From assembly GCF_963924675.1 (NCBI RefSeq), contig NC_089232.1, positions 38,146,659 through 38,210,658 on the forward strand: 64,000 nucleotides of DNA. Direction: 5' to 3'. The stretch is from Phocoena phocoena. Taxonomy: Eukaryota; Chordata; Mammalia; Artiodactyla; Phocoenidae. Positions 24,388 to 34,735 of the stretch are shown here, one piece after another. The position numbers and the translations under genes were made by a program. Every line of letters starts with the position of its first letter. Position 1 is the stretch's first letter. The notes beneath the pieces were generated by a model that was given only the letters and a program-made list of their open reading frames with translations, made no database searches and was not told the origin of the DNA.

Positions 24388-26110
24388 CAAAAAAACTTTC
24401 AAGTGTATTGAGACCTAAATAAATCATGATAAATATTTTAATTTTTCAGATTGTTAACTCTAATTAGGTAAAGCTCAGTTTCAAAATTACTTGGCAGATG
24501 ACCCTAGCATTTAAAAAATAAAACTAATATAGAATTAACATAAAGGAAAAATGAATTTATCCTATAATCTAGACAGCCCAGCACATGAAGTATTTACTTT
24601 CCTGTTCTAAACAAGAATTTTTACTTCATCTGACATTTTTCTTAAGGCAAATCACAGAAAAGTTAACTTTTGGCCCAAGTAAAGGCTTCTTTCATTTCAG
24701 CTTTCCTGGAAGTGAAAATAAGCCATCCTTTACCTTCATAAATGCTTTCTCCCTTCCTGCATCTAAGGGAAACAAGATAACCCAGAACATCAGACTTCCA
24801 GACCATACCAATCAGGAGTAGAAAAGTAGGAGGTGGTCACCCTTTGGGTGCCTTTAATTCTGGATTCAACTTCAAGTGAGACTCAAACTTCCTGCCCTTC
24901 TTTTCCATTCTCTCTCAACCAACTCAAGAAAGGAAAGCAGGGTCAGGGATGGAAATGAGCCATTCTGGTCTCTTTCATCCTCTTCCTCTTAAGGTGTAGT
25001 TGGGTTTATGAAAAGTCCAAACTCTGGCAATGCTCATTTAGCCTTTTTGACCCTCAAACTCAAAAACCCTCAAACTCAAAAACAACATGACTTGGGAATA
25101 ACCATGAAAAAAGGTCCAAAAAGCAGTTTCCACTGAGGCCTCAGTTATTGAACAGCTCTCCAAGAATGAATTAGGCTGTGATGCTTACATCCAAGAGATG
25201 GAAGCTCAGGTGAGAATCCAGCTCATGGGCACCAAAAGCCCTTGCACGGGATCAGTCAGTACCAACACTGAGCCCAAGCATGTGGAAAGCTGTAACATCT
25301 AGTATCCCTTTGCTGAAAAGGGTCATCCCATGAGGTCGATGACCAGTGTTGTGGGCTCAGGTAACAACTGCATGAGAGCTTCTGTCAAATAAAGAAGAGC
25401 CAGAGAGCATCTCACCCACCAGACATTGTTAGCACCAAGGACTGATGTTCGAATAATGGCACATGTCAAGAAGAGGCTCACCAAAGGCCCTCAGTGGTCC
25501 TCCAAACATGTTTCAAAACCTGCTACATCTCTTCTTTCTCTGTAGACTTGAAATCTCAGTGAAGGAGACTCCCTAAAAGAAAAAAATTAAATCTTCCTCA
25601 GAGGAGAAATCTATTACTTAAGAACAGATGGTCAAGTTACATGGACACAAGCAATTTGTGAACCAAATGCCTATGAATGCTCTGAGAGCTTCATTACTAG
25701 TCTCTAAACCTGATGTGGTGATGTGGCCACCACCCTCTACTCACAACCACTGGAGCAGAGAGATCAGATGCAGGCACATGAACCCTTTAGAAGGACCAAG
25801 CTTACAAATCTTCAAACCCATATCAAGTATCTGTGCCCTCATACTCGCTCACATGTATGGCCTCAACATTCCCATTAGGAGAGGACAGTGTGCTACATGT
25901 TCTCACAACACTAATCCTTCTGTTTTTGGAGTTTCAGCCAATGCATACTTGTTTTTAATTGAGCTTTAGCAGTTTCTTCTCAACAAAAGTCTAGGAAAGA
26001 AACTTGAGTGGTCAAAGCTGCTCCATGTTTCATCACCGTGGATACAAACCCCAAAATGGACATGGCTTAGGATGATAGACTCTTTAAGATGCTGCTCCAT
26101 TCCACTCACA
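24388..26110. other. Non-coding DNA with one protein-like frame
   Basis: Holds a perfect 16-bp tandem duplication (CCCTCAAACTCAAAAA, 25051-25082) and a frame at 25108-25545 with only two internal stops, discussed in findings. An open frame at 25628-25969 has no recognisable family. Confidence 0.4.
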
Positions 26111-26161
26111 CCATTTTCAGTGAGTATAAAGAGTTAAATCTTTTATACTCACTGAAAGTGG
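26111..26161. other. Near-perfect hairpin (20-bp stem, 11-nt loop)
   Basis: Arms 26111-26130 and 26142-26161 pair over 20 positions with one G-T wobble; the inner 16 bp (26115-26130 with 26142-26157) are perfect. It lies about 200 bases past the predicted B3GNT2 poly(A) site. Confidence 0.9.
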
Positions 26162-26376
26162 AAGCGTAAATAAGTATTCATACTCCTCCCTAAAGACTCT
26201 ACATGGGAAAGCACTTTTAAGAATTTTAAATACAAAGACAGATGAAAAGGTATAGTTCAATATTACTGTAATAGTTTCTGGGGGAAAAAATGGCCTCTTT
26301 GGGGAAAATGTAATTAAATGCTGGAAACAGAGATTACAGGTTACACATTACACGTGACAATTAAAAATATGGTGAC

Positions 26377-26382
26377 TTTATT
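26377..26382 (-). terminator. B3GNT2: Poly(A) signal AATAAA for B3GNT2
   Basis: Read on the minus strand this is AATAAA. It is followed 20-60 bases downstream by a GU-rich tract (TGTAATGTGTAACCTGT region, about 26320-26350). This pairing is the usual signal plus downstream element, which puts cleavage at about 26355-26362. Confidence 0.65.
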
Positions 26383-26549
26383 TCAATCTTCTTACAGTCC
26401 CCAGTATCACATGTGGTAAGAATCTTCATATCTATAACACAAAAATGTCTCAAGAAAGCATGTTACAAGACAGTATATATAGCAACAGTTTGGCAGAATT
26501 CTAGTTCATATCCCCCCCAAAATTTTTTAATTCAAAAATAACAATTAAC

Positions 26550-26555
26550 TTTATT
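26550..26555 (-). terminator. B3GNT2: Alternative proximal poly(A) signal of B3GNT2
   Basis: A second AATAAA on the minus strand lies 173 bases upstream of the distal one. Its downstream sequence is less clearly GU-rich, so it is probably the weaker or an unused site. Confidence 0.35.
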
Positions 26556-27664
26556 TAACATATGTTATACTTACTACTTAAAATACCATGCTCTAGTTAA
26601 ATAATTAATCAACAACACTGTATACAAATAAAATATTACACAAAATATATTTAAGAAAATGTTTTGGTATTTGGTCTGAACAATAAATAAAAACACAGGC
26701 ACTTCTACACTGAAACAGGAAAGCAGTCACTACTCAGGATAATAATTTTGTATAAGCAACATGTAATCATGTGGCAAGAACAGAATTCTGCAGTTTTAAA
26801 CTGACAAACCACTGATAAAAAGGTCTGCAACTTCAATCTTTTCACTTAAAGTTCAAAAGTTACATACGCTTTCCTGGTCCACAATGAAAAATCATAAACA
26901 CAATATGGTTACCAGGGTCAATTCAATCTTCAGTTTGAAGATTATGGAATCATACTCATTATTTTCAAATACTAAAAAAGAGAGAACTATCACGATACCA
27001 CCCAGCAAATGAAATACAAGATAGTTAAGCTTCCTCCTTATTATGACCAAAAGACCATAACAAGATAAAACTGGATGAATGTCACACGGTGATTCCCATT
27101 TTGCAAAACTGACTAGATTAACCCAAGGAAATGTTGGGGCAGCAGGAAATTTCAACAGAAGTTAACTTTTCCAGACTATTTAAAAAATTCATCCAAATTT
27201 CATGAAAATAAATGTAATTCCATTTCACAAAAAGCATTGAGTCATATATAACAGTGTCTTTGTAGCCAGTAGGTTTATGAATACCTAAAATGCAGATAAT
27301 TCACTCATTATAATGGGGAATAGGATTACCATCATATGAGGGCAAAACAAAAATAACTTAACACGATCAGATTCCAGAAACATGATTTCAGATGACAAGG
27401 GGGACAAGTTAGAAAATAATGACCACTAGCCAGCAGGAAGGGTCAGAACCATTCGTCCTGTCATATCCTACATAAAAATTAGGATCTTCTGCTTTCCCTC
27501 TTCAGAAAGTACTACATTGAAAGGTTTAGAGGCCCTCATATGAATACTACTCATAAAGGCAGTTTTGATGGTTTTACATAGAAATTACCTCTAATGTGAG
27601 AGAACACAACATGGGAACTATTCGAGATACATCTTTCTATGCAAAATTTAGTTTAGTACATAAT

Positions 27665-28858
27665 TTAGCAACTTAAATGAGCATTTTGCAACCGAGACCA
27701 AATATCAATCATCTCTTGAGGTTTTCTACTATGTACCAACATCAAACCTACATAGGAACAAATGTTATTCCTGTTTTTCTCTTCTATATCAAATGTCCTG
27801 AAGCCTTTGTGTTTCTCTGGAACGAGGCCAAGTTTCTGAAGGCACATTCCAGTATAAACGTCATCGATGGGGTAGAGAAGGACCTGGTCAGTTACATTGT
27901 ATAGCCTCAGGGCCAGGTGGCCGGAGTACAGGAATCCACCTCCCCCTGCATAAGGTGGGTAGACGCCAGTGTAAACAACTTCCGGGATGTAGTACTTGAG
28001 TTTCTTATCCCGATGAGGTCCAGCATTGTGAATCACATCACCTATAAACAAATCTTTGGCTTTGTTCTTGGATAAGCTATTCAAGTAATTCAGGATGTGA
28101 TGGGTGTTCACAAAAACATCATCATCACCCTTGAACACGAACTCAGCATTTGGGCAGGAAGTGCTCACCCACCTGAGAAAGAGTACTTCTTTCAGAGATA
28201 AGTTGAAGAAGGTGTCTCTGTAGTTCCACATAAGAATGTCTTGGTGTTTCTCACTCTCAAATTTCAGCATATCTGAAAGGTCAGGATGGTTGTCCTCTGG
28301 GGAGGTCTGGCCCAGTAAGAAGACTCGCACCATTGTTTGGTTCCCCACATTGGTTTCTTTGCCCCAAGATTCCCGAATTGCTTGCCTTCTGTCGAAATGT
28401 GAAGTAAGGGACTTAATCGCCAGCAATAAGAAGGGCTTCTTTGCACACTTATCAGGTTGGTCTATAAGCAGTGAATAATTTCGACATCTCAAATACAACA
28501 GAAAGTCTTTAAATCTGTCTGGCAAACTGTCGAAACCTGAAACTACTGACGTGACCCTCAGGTCAGGTTCACAATAATTCAGATGGCTTATGTTGGAAAA
28601 TCCGTATGCTTCCCCTGTCTGGTTGGCTAACATGTTCAAAATGGGATTGTACTTCCTGTTCAGCTTTTCTTGTTCCCTGTTCCAATATGCCTTGGGAGGG
28701 TCAGATATCTTCCAGAACTTGTCTTTGGGTATTATTACTTCCCCTTTTCCATTTTTTTCTTGGCTACTGCTTTTGGAGACTTCCACAATCAAATAAATGA
28801 AGACATTTACCATCATCAGGATTCCCAACAACTTTATTCTTCGACGTCCAACACTCAT
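27665..28858 (-). CDS. B3GNT2: B3GNT2: N-acetyllactosaminide beta-1,3-N-acetylglucosaminyltransferase 2
   Basis: This is a single uninterrupted frame of 397 codons, the same length as I recall for human B3GNT2. The enzyme is a Golgi type II membrane protein of family GT31. It adds GlcNAc from UDP-GlcNAc in beta-1,3 linkage to terminal galactose and is the main builder of poly-N-acetyllactosamine chains. Visible parts are a short basic cytosolic end (RRRIK, residues 5-9), a signal-anchor helix at about 9-26, a stem with a glycosylation sequon at 79, and the GT31 domain from about 140 on. The nucleotide and metal-binding DDD is at 245-247, the glycine-rich GGGGF at 305-309, and DDVYTG at 332-337 supplies the expected catalytic Asp333. 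Sequons are at 79, 89, 127, 173, 219 and 321. The start has G at -3 and lies nine bases after a splice acceptor, so the coding region is intronless. No frameshift or premature stop is seen. Confidence 0.97.
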   Translation of the reverse strand: MSVGRRRIKLLGILMMVNVFIYLIVEVSKSSSQEKNGKGEVIIPKDKFWKISDPPKAYWNREQEKLNRKYNPILNMLANQTGEAYGFSNISHLNYCEPDLRVTSVVSGFDSLPDRFKDFLLYLRCRNYSLLIDQPDKCAKKPFLLLAIKSLTSHFDRRQAIRESWGKETNVGNQTMVRVFLLGQTSPEDNHPDLSDMLKFESEKHQDILMWNYRDTFFNLSLKEVLFLRWVSTSCPNAEFVFKGDDDVFVNTHHILNYLNSLSKNKAKDLFIGDVIHNAGPHRDKKLKYYIPEVVYTGVYPPYAGGGGFLYSGHLALRLYNVTDQVLLYPIDDVYTGMCLQKLGLVPEKHKGFRTFDIEEKNRNNICSYVGLMLVHSRKPQEMIDIWSRLQNAHLSC

Positions 28859-28890
28859 TTCTCATATCTGAAATAAAAGAGAGGAGCATT
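28859..28890 (-). other. B3GNT2: Splice acceptor and exon 2 5' end of B3GNT2
   Basis: The minus strand reads a pyrimidine-rich tract ending TTTTATTTCAG, with AG at 28869-28868. Exon 2 then starts at 28867 and only nine bases (ATATGAGAA) precede the start codon. A non-coding first exon followed by an exon holding the whole ORF is the known B3GNT2 organisation. Confidence 0.85.
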
Positions 28891-28956
28891 GTATTGATTA
28901 GATTATTATTAATTGCATTTGCTCACATGCCACTTGCCTCTTTTATGTCCCCCGGA

Positions 28957-29195
28957 ATAGTGGTTTAGAGCACAGATTCTAGACTTGCACTGCCTGGGTT
29001 CAAATCATGGCCCTATCATCCTAGATTCAAGCTCTGTGACCTTGGGCAAGTTGTATAACCAATGTCTCAGCTTCTCCATCTGTAAAATGGGGATAAATAA
29101 CCCATTTCATAGGACGGTTTTGAGAGCTATATGCCTTTATATGTAAGCTTTTAAAACAGTGGCTGGCCTATAGCTAGCTGTATGTAAATGACCCT
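28957..29195 (+). repeat. MIR, nearly full length
   Basis: 'agtggtttagagcacagatt', 'tgcctgggttcaaatcatgg', 'gtgaccttgggcaagttgta', 'catctgtaaaatggggataa' in sense order. It lies in the intron just upstream of the coding exon. Confidence 0.93.
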
Positions 29196-29489
29196 TAACG
29201 CTGTGGCTGTTTTGGACACTGGAGGACAAAGATACGCATTAACTAGATAATTCACAGGTGCTTCAACTTCCTTGCTTACACAAGGACATATACAAATCAG
29301 TGTGCTGCAAACGGATGTGCTCACAATTCATAATAACAAATACAGTTTATATTTGTTATTATGGACATACCTGCACACACACATAACTGTATTTATGTGA
29401 GCTGCAACATGTGCAGTTCCATGTCATTTATTTTGATCCCCTATTTTACTCCATTTTTTTTTAAATGGTGGCCACAACCTTGAATTGTT

Positions 29490-29575
29490 TCCTGACCTTC
29501 CATTTTACAGATGAGGAAACCAAGGCAGAAAGATTAAGACACTTGCCCAGGGCTGCAGGGTTAGGAGGTGGAGGA
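29490..29575 (-). repeat. MIR fragment
   Basis: 'ccattttacagatgaggaaa', 'acacttgcccagggctgc' are the reversed MIR core. Confidence 0.8.
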
Positions 29576-29624
29576 GACACTAACCACATTGAATGTTCAG
29601 AGATGAAACCAGCTTCACACCAGC

Positions 29625-29985
29625 TTCATCCAAATCGCCCACAACTGAGACCAACCAAAATGTCAATAACAGAAGAATGGATTATAAAACTGTGCTATAT
29701 TCATACACTGGAACAACCCCTAGCAATAAAGAGGAAAACTACTGCTACAAGCAACAACAGTGTAGTGAGGGAGAGAGAGACCTCAAACTCCATTTATGTT
29801 AGGTTCAAGAAGGCAAAATTAATCTAGGCCCTAGAAATCTGAAAGTGATAGGGGTAGGGGTTTTGAATGGAGAGGGTCAGGAGGGGCCTTCTTGGGTATA
29901 GAAATATACTGTGTATGTCTTGATCTGGATGAGGTTTCATGGGTGTATACATTTGTCAAAAGTCAAACTGTATTCTTAAGATTCC
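29625..29985 (+). repeat. Old L1 3'-UTR fragment
   Basis: 'aaaatgtcaataacagaaga', 'ggattataaaactgtgctat', 'tgggtgtatacatttgtcaa' match a sense L1M 3' end. Confidence 0.75.
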
Positions 29986-30242
29986 CTGCTGTTTATAGCA
30001 AGAAGGAAAAGAGAGATGAAAATGACATTTTAGTGAAATATCAAAGGCCAAGAATAGATTTCAGGCTGTAGGCAACAGAACAAAGAAAGAGTAATGAGAT
30101 GGTCTGCTGGGGTTGTAACTCCAGAGTTCTAACACTAGTGAGACAGATGGCCCAAGAACAACCAGTTAGATAAGCTTGACGTTAAAAGACAACCCCAAAA
30201 AGTGGAATGGCAATACTCGGTAAAGAATTTTCTTATCAGGTT

Positions 30243-30592
30243 GGGACCTCCCTGGTGGCACAGTTGTTAAGAATCTGCCTGCTAATGCAGGGGACACGGG
30301 TTTGAGCCCTGGCCCGGGAAGATCCCACATGCCACGGAGCAACTATGCCTGGGCACCACAACTACTGAGCCCACGTGCCACAACTACTGAAGCCCACGAG
30401 ATCTAGGGCCCACGTGCCGCGACTACTGAAGCCCAGGCGCCTAGAGCCCGTGCTCCACAGCAAGAGAAGCCACCGCAATGAGAAGCCCGCGCACTGCAAC
30501 GAAGAGTAGCCCCTGCTCGCCACAACTAGAGAAAAACCCATGCACAGCAACGAAGACCCAATGCAGCCAAAAACAAAAAAAAAAAAAAAAAA
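30243..30592 (+). repeat. CHR SINE, long class
   Basis: Head GGGACCTCCCTGGTGGCACA and a long A tail. A 21-bp perfect target duplication is at 30222-30242 and 30593-30613 (core AAGAATTTTCTTATCAGG). Antisense to B3GNT2. Confidence 0.95.
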
Positions 30593-30711
30593 AAAGAATT
30601 TTCTTATCAGGTTAATTCTACAGCTGAGAATTCATCCTCAGAAAAGAATCCCAAAGAAGTATTGCTTCTCAGGCACGGTGCATTATCTTGATACAGGGAG
30701 CCTCTGAAGAA

Positions 30712-30800
30712 GGTATTGTTACTTTTATTCCCATTTTATATCTGAGGAAACAGATTTAAAGAAGTAACTGTGTTAAGGGCAGAGCTGGAATCCTAGCCAA
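30712..30800 (-). repeat. MIR fragment
   Basis: 'cattttatatctgaggaaac', 'gggcagagctggaatcctag' are reversed MIR. Confidence 0.65.
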
Positions 30801-31000
30801 GGTGATGGGGGTTCTAAGACCACCATGTCAAATGGTAGCTACTCTTTTCTGACCTCTAGAACAAAATGGGTTTTTTTATTGGGGGGGGACGGCTGCAGTT
30901 AATAAACATTGATTCTTCTAAAATTTCAATACAAAATGTGAAAGTTCAAAAAGGATGGTGTGAAGGAAACAGTTTGGTATCACTGGAGGAGCATGGGATT

Positions 31001-31358
31001 TTTTTTTTAATTTATTTTATTTATTTATTTTTGGCTGCGTTGGGTCTTCGTTGCGTTGCTGCGCGTGGTCTTTCTCTAGTTGCAGTGAGCAGGGGCCACT
31101 CTTTGTTGTGGTGCGCAGGCTTCTCATTGCAGTGGCTTCTCCTGCCGCGCAGCACGGGCTCTAGGCACGTGGGCCTCAGTAGTTGCGGCACATGGGCTCA
31201 GCAGTTGTGGCTCGCAGGCTCTAGAGCGCAGGCTCAGTAGTTGTGGCGCACGGGCTTAGCTGCTCTGCAGCATGTGGGATCCTCCCAGATCAGGGCTTGA
31301 ACCCGCGTCTCCCGCATTGGCAGGTGGACTCCCAACCACTGCGCCACCAGGGAAGCCC
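31001..31358 (-). repeat. CHR SINE, long class
   Basis: Reverse copy from an A/T tail through TTTTTGGCTGCGTTGGGTCT to CCACCAGGGAAGCCC. Sense with respect to B3GNT2. Its right edge abuts an L1 3' end. Confidence 0.95.
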
Positions 31359-31364
31359 TGTTTG

Positions 31365-31545
31365 TTTTTTTTAAATTGAAGCATAGTTGACTTACAACAT
31401 TATATTAGTTTCAGGTATACAATATTGTGATTTGCTACTTTTATAGATTATACTCCATACAAAGTTATGATAAAATATTGACTATATTCCCTGTGCTGTC
31501 CATTACATCCTTGTAACTTATTATGTATTTTAATCAAAGGTAGTG
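31365..31545 (-). repeat. L1 3'-end fragment
   Basis: 'gaagcatagttgacttacaa', 'ttagtttcaggtatacaata', 'tccctgtgctgtccattac' match the reversed 3' end of an artiodactyl-type L1. Confidence 0.8.
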
Positions 31546-34544
31546 TTTATTTATTTGTTACTATAAGATTTAAAAATTCACTGGGTTCTAACAAATAGTC
31601 TCAAGGCAGAAGTATTTGTCACGCTGAGAATGCTGTGAAGTTATCACTATGTTGAACAGCCCAGATTAGATCAATGGGAATTCACAAACTGTTTTGCGTC
31701 TTTTAAAATCTGTCCAGTAGATCCAAATCTAGTTGCTTGTACTTATCACTGCTAAATAGTTTCGGTTAAGGACATATAAGTAAAAGATGTTTTTATAAAA
31801 CCAGTCCCTACACCATACCTTCCACTCCCCAAAGCCTCTACACAGCTAGAGAACATGGCAGATGATAAAGTTATGTGGGTGCTCTCAGCTCACCCAGGTA
31901 AGCAGCCTCCCACCACCACTCCATTCTCCCCTCACTTCTCAACCACTACCCACCCTCCAACCCTCAAGAATCCCACTACTGAGGTACCAAAAAAGGGCCT
32001 TCTTAAACTTCCTCCAAAGAAGGCGGTAAAAAAAAAAAAAAAACCCACAAGATATTCCCTACTCCTTAATTATAGGTTTAAAGGGCCCCAAGTCACACAC
32101 AACCTGAATAATTCATAAGTCTATGGTCCATGCCCTCCTTAGGTCAGCTCCTTTCAAGTGAGCCTCTGAGGACACCTTTTATGCAAACTGAAGGCCAGTA
32201 CATCTTCGGCACCCTAAACCTCTTTGTTATGGGTCTGACTTGCCAGGACAGGAGAGCTCAAGTGGACACTTGGAATGTATTTGTGCGGGTATCTGATACA
32301 ATTAAAGAATTAGTCATCTTATTAGCAAATAAATCATGGATAGTTTTACGTTGGTTTTTTTTTGGCCTCCAGATTTGAGACAAAACACTTTCCAAAAACA
32401 AACCATTCTCTCTAAATTAGGATAATTTTCCTAAAGCTGAAGTAGTACTTGACCCAGTATCACTGGTCTTGCCCTTCATGTGAACAGGCTGAAAAGAGGA
32501 CAAGGAAAAGTATGAGGGTGAACAGAGAAAGACTACAATGAGCAAGAAGATCTAGAAGGAAAAACAGCACACGCTATGAACAGCTAACTACTTGGCAGAA
32601 ATTTTCAACTCAGAAAAGGAGTATGGATCAGTAGACTATTCCTGAAATTTCTACAGTAAAACAGGACAGCTTAAGGGAGAAAAAAAGAGAGGCACAGTAC
32701 TTTTACATAACGGGTCGTGAAACTGTAAGTTAATTTTCCTAGGAAAAGATTCAGGGTGAATAATATAATTCCAGATAAATGAGCCAGTTATGCATCCAGA
32801 CCTATGGATACCTGCAATCCAGACAGAACCATCTGAAATGATGGTGTGACGTTTCGTATCACGAAAAGCACCAATCCTTCTTTCAGGAATATTATGAAGA
32901 GTGCATTAAGCTTGCTGACCCTGGCCAAGGTTTCCAGCTTTATCACGGCAATTCAGGCTTTTATTTCTGCCATCAAGACCCAGCCAGGACCTCCCATATT
33001 CTCGGCCAAGATAGGGCTTTGTGGCTCTCAAAGGGACACCATCCTCACCTTGTTTCAAGGATTCAAGTCCTTGATTCAAGGATTCCAGAACATTTCCTGT
33101 CCATTTCTCACTTGTGTCCCCTCAGGGAAGCTGAGAGGATACCACTTTACCAGGGAGAAAAACAAAGGCTCCAAGAGGGTTATAACTGGGCTGCCTAAAT
33201 GTCACCACAGAGTTAAGAGGTAAGGCCAAGATGACAGAGTCTTCTGGCTCCTAATCCAGGGCTTTTGGGATCTCCTCCTTTTTCTACAAGGCATGGCCAC
33301 ATTCTTGTAACCTGGTCCAGGTCAACAGTGAAGTCTCAAGGGCTGGCTCAAGGCTGAAAAGACCCAAGGCACTGGGTCATGGTACATTTGGTTGTTACAA
33401 AGACTTCCCAAAGAAAGGGAAATTGGAGCCTAGAAGCTCCCAGCCCCACTTCTGACAAGGGGCCAGCCTTTCTTTTCTAAATTCCCAAACGTGCAGCTTG
33501 GGCTAAACTCTTACCACTATTTCTAAAGGGCATTTCTTCCAAACCAACCTGAGAAGGAAGGGTGAGAAAACCACCCAGATTCTCAATTATACATTTCCAT
33601 CGAGTATAAATGTCAACTTTCATTTGTGACCGAGCCACAGTCCGTCGCATGAGAACCAGACTCTTACAATAAACCAAAGTTCATGGAAAGGAGGATAAAG
33701 CAGTGACCTCCATAAAAATATCTGTGGGAAAAAGCTCTCTGAATATTTGACTAAATATTCCCATTACAGACATAAAACCAATTCCGTGTCCTTTTTTGAG
33801 CAGGAAGTTACATTGCTCAAAAAGAATTTTGAGTAAGAAAACCTACCCTGAAGCTAGAGAAGATGTTATACAACCCTCACTGTGAAACACAGAATTTTTA
33901 CTGTAACAGAAATAGAAAATCCCATATGCAGACAAAGAACAACCTTAGCTTTCACTTTGTACTTGGGAGTAGACTCTCTCCAACAGAGACTGAACAGTCT
34001 TAAAATTTCTAAAACACTTCAGTTGATTTTGTTTAACAACTTCCTTCTTTATTTTGCAATTAAAATATTTAGAAAGGTAGAAACACACACAAAAAAATTT
34101 GTGTTAGCTGAAAATGGATTATAAAATAGTACAGATGCCATGCTTAAACTATGTGAAAATCCAGATAAGATACCACACAAAAACAAAACCGGGTTAATCA
34201 GGGTGGTAGGATTATAGGTTATTTTCATATTCTTTAATGCTGCCACACCATCTTCCCCCTTCAGCAGCCTCTACCACTCACATCTAGACTGCCTGGGACA
34301 GGGGCTAGGGCACATCACACACAAATCCTAAGGCCAGGTCCCCATTTCTAGAACCCACATCACTAGCCTGGGCCATGGCCCCCCAGTCCCACACACTCCA
34401 GCCCTGTACTGGACCCTGCAGTGTTCAGCACAGGCTCTGTCACAACATCCATCCCTAGATCACTGCACACCTTTCATTGGGCCCGTGCTCTCTGCCTGAA
34501 GCCATCTATTAGAGAGGACTCCTCAAAATAATAGTAAAATATGA
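31546..34544. other. Intronic DNA, no gene recognised
   Basis: About 3 kb free of clear repeats. Includes an open frame at 32846-33223 without recognisable content and a 10-bp inverted repeat at 33793-33823. Confidence 0.5.
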
Positions 34545-34735
34545 ACACTTATGCTTTATTTTAATAAATACTTAGGTACCACTGGCTATGTGCCAGGCAC
34601 CAGTGATGCTATGAGGCAGATACTCAGAGAGGAGATTCAACTTGTCCAAGGTCACACAGCTGGCAGATGGCAGAGCTAGGATTCAAACCTAAGCGGCTCC
34701 TCCTAAGACTCCAGCATCTGAGTTTTAAACCATGA
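34545..34735 (-). repeat. MIR fragment
   Basis: 'ggctatgtgccaggcaccag', 'caaggtcacacagctggcag', 'gctaggattcaaacctaag' are reversed MIR. Confidence 0.88.

Larger units (their letters stand above)
26360..27664 (-). other. B3GNT2: B3GNT2 3' UTR (about 1.3 kb)
   Basis: The stretch after the stop codon is AT-rich, has no CHR SINE and no recognisable older repeat, and ends near a canonical poly(A) signal. Its length gives a mature mRNA of about 2.7 kb together with the CDS and leader. A second AATAAA (26550-26555) and an ATTAAA (26526-26531) on the minus strand could give shorter 3' UTRs. The exact 3' end is inferred from the signal. Confidence 0.75.

Noticed and set aside
28236..28876. + strand open frames opposite the B3GNT2 coding exon
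   Set aside because: They are shadows of the B3GNT2 frame, with no independent start context.
32846..33223. 125-codon + strand open frame in the intron
   Set aside because: No recognisable protein; another frame over the same bases is equally open and no splice sites frame it.
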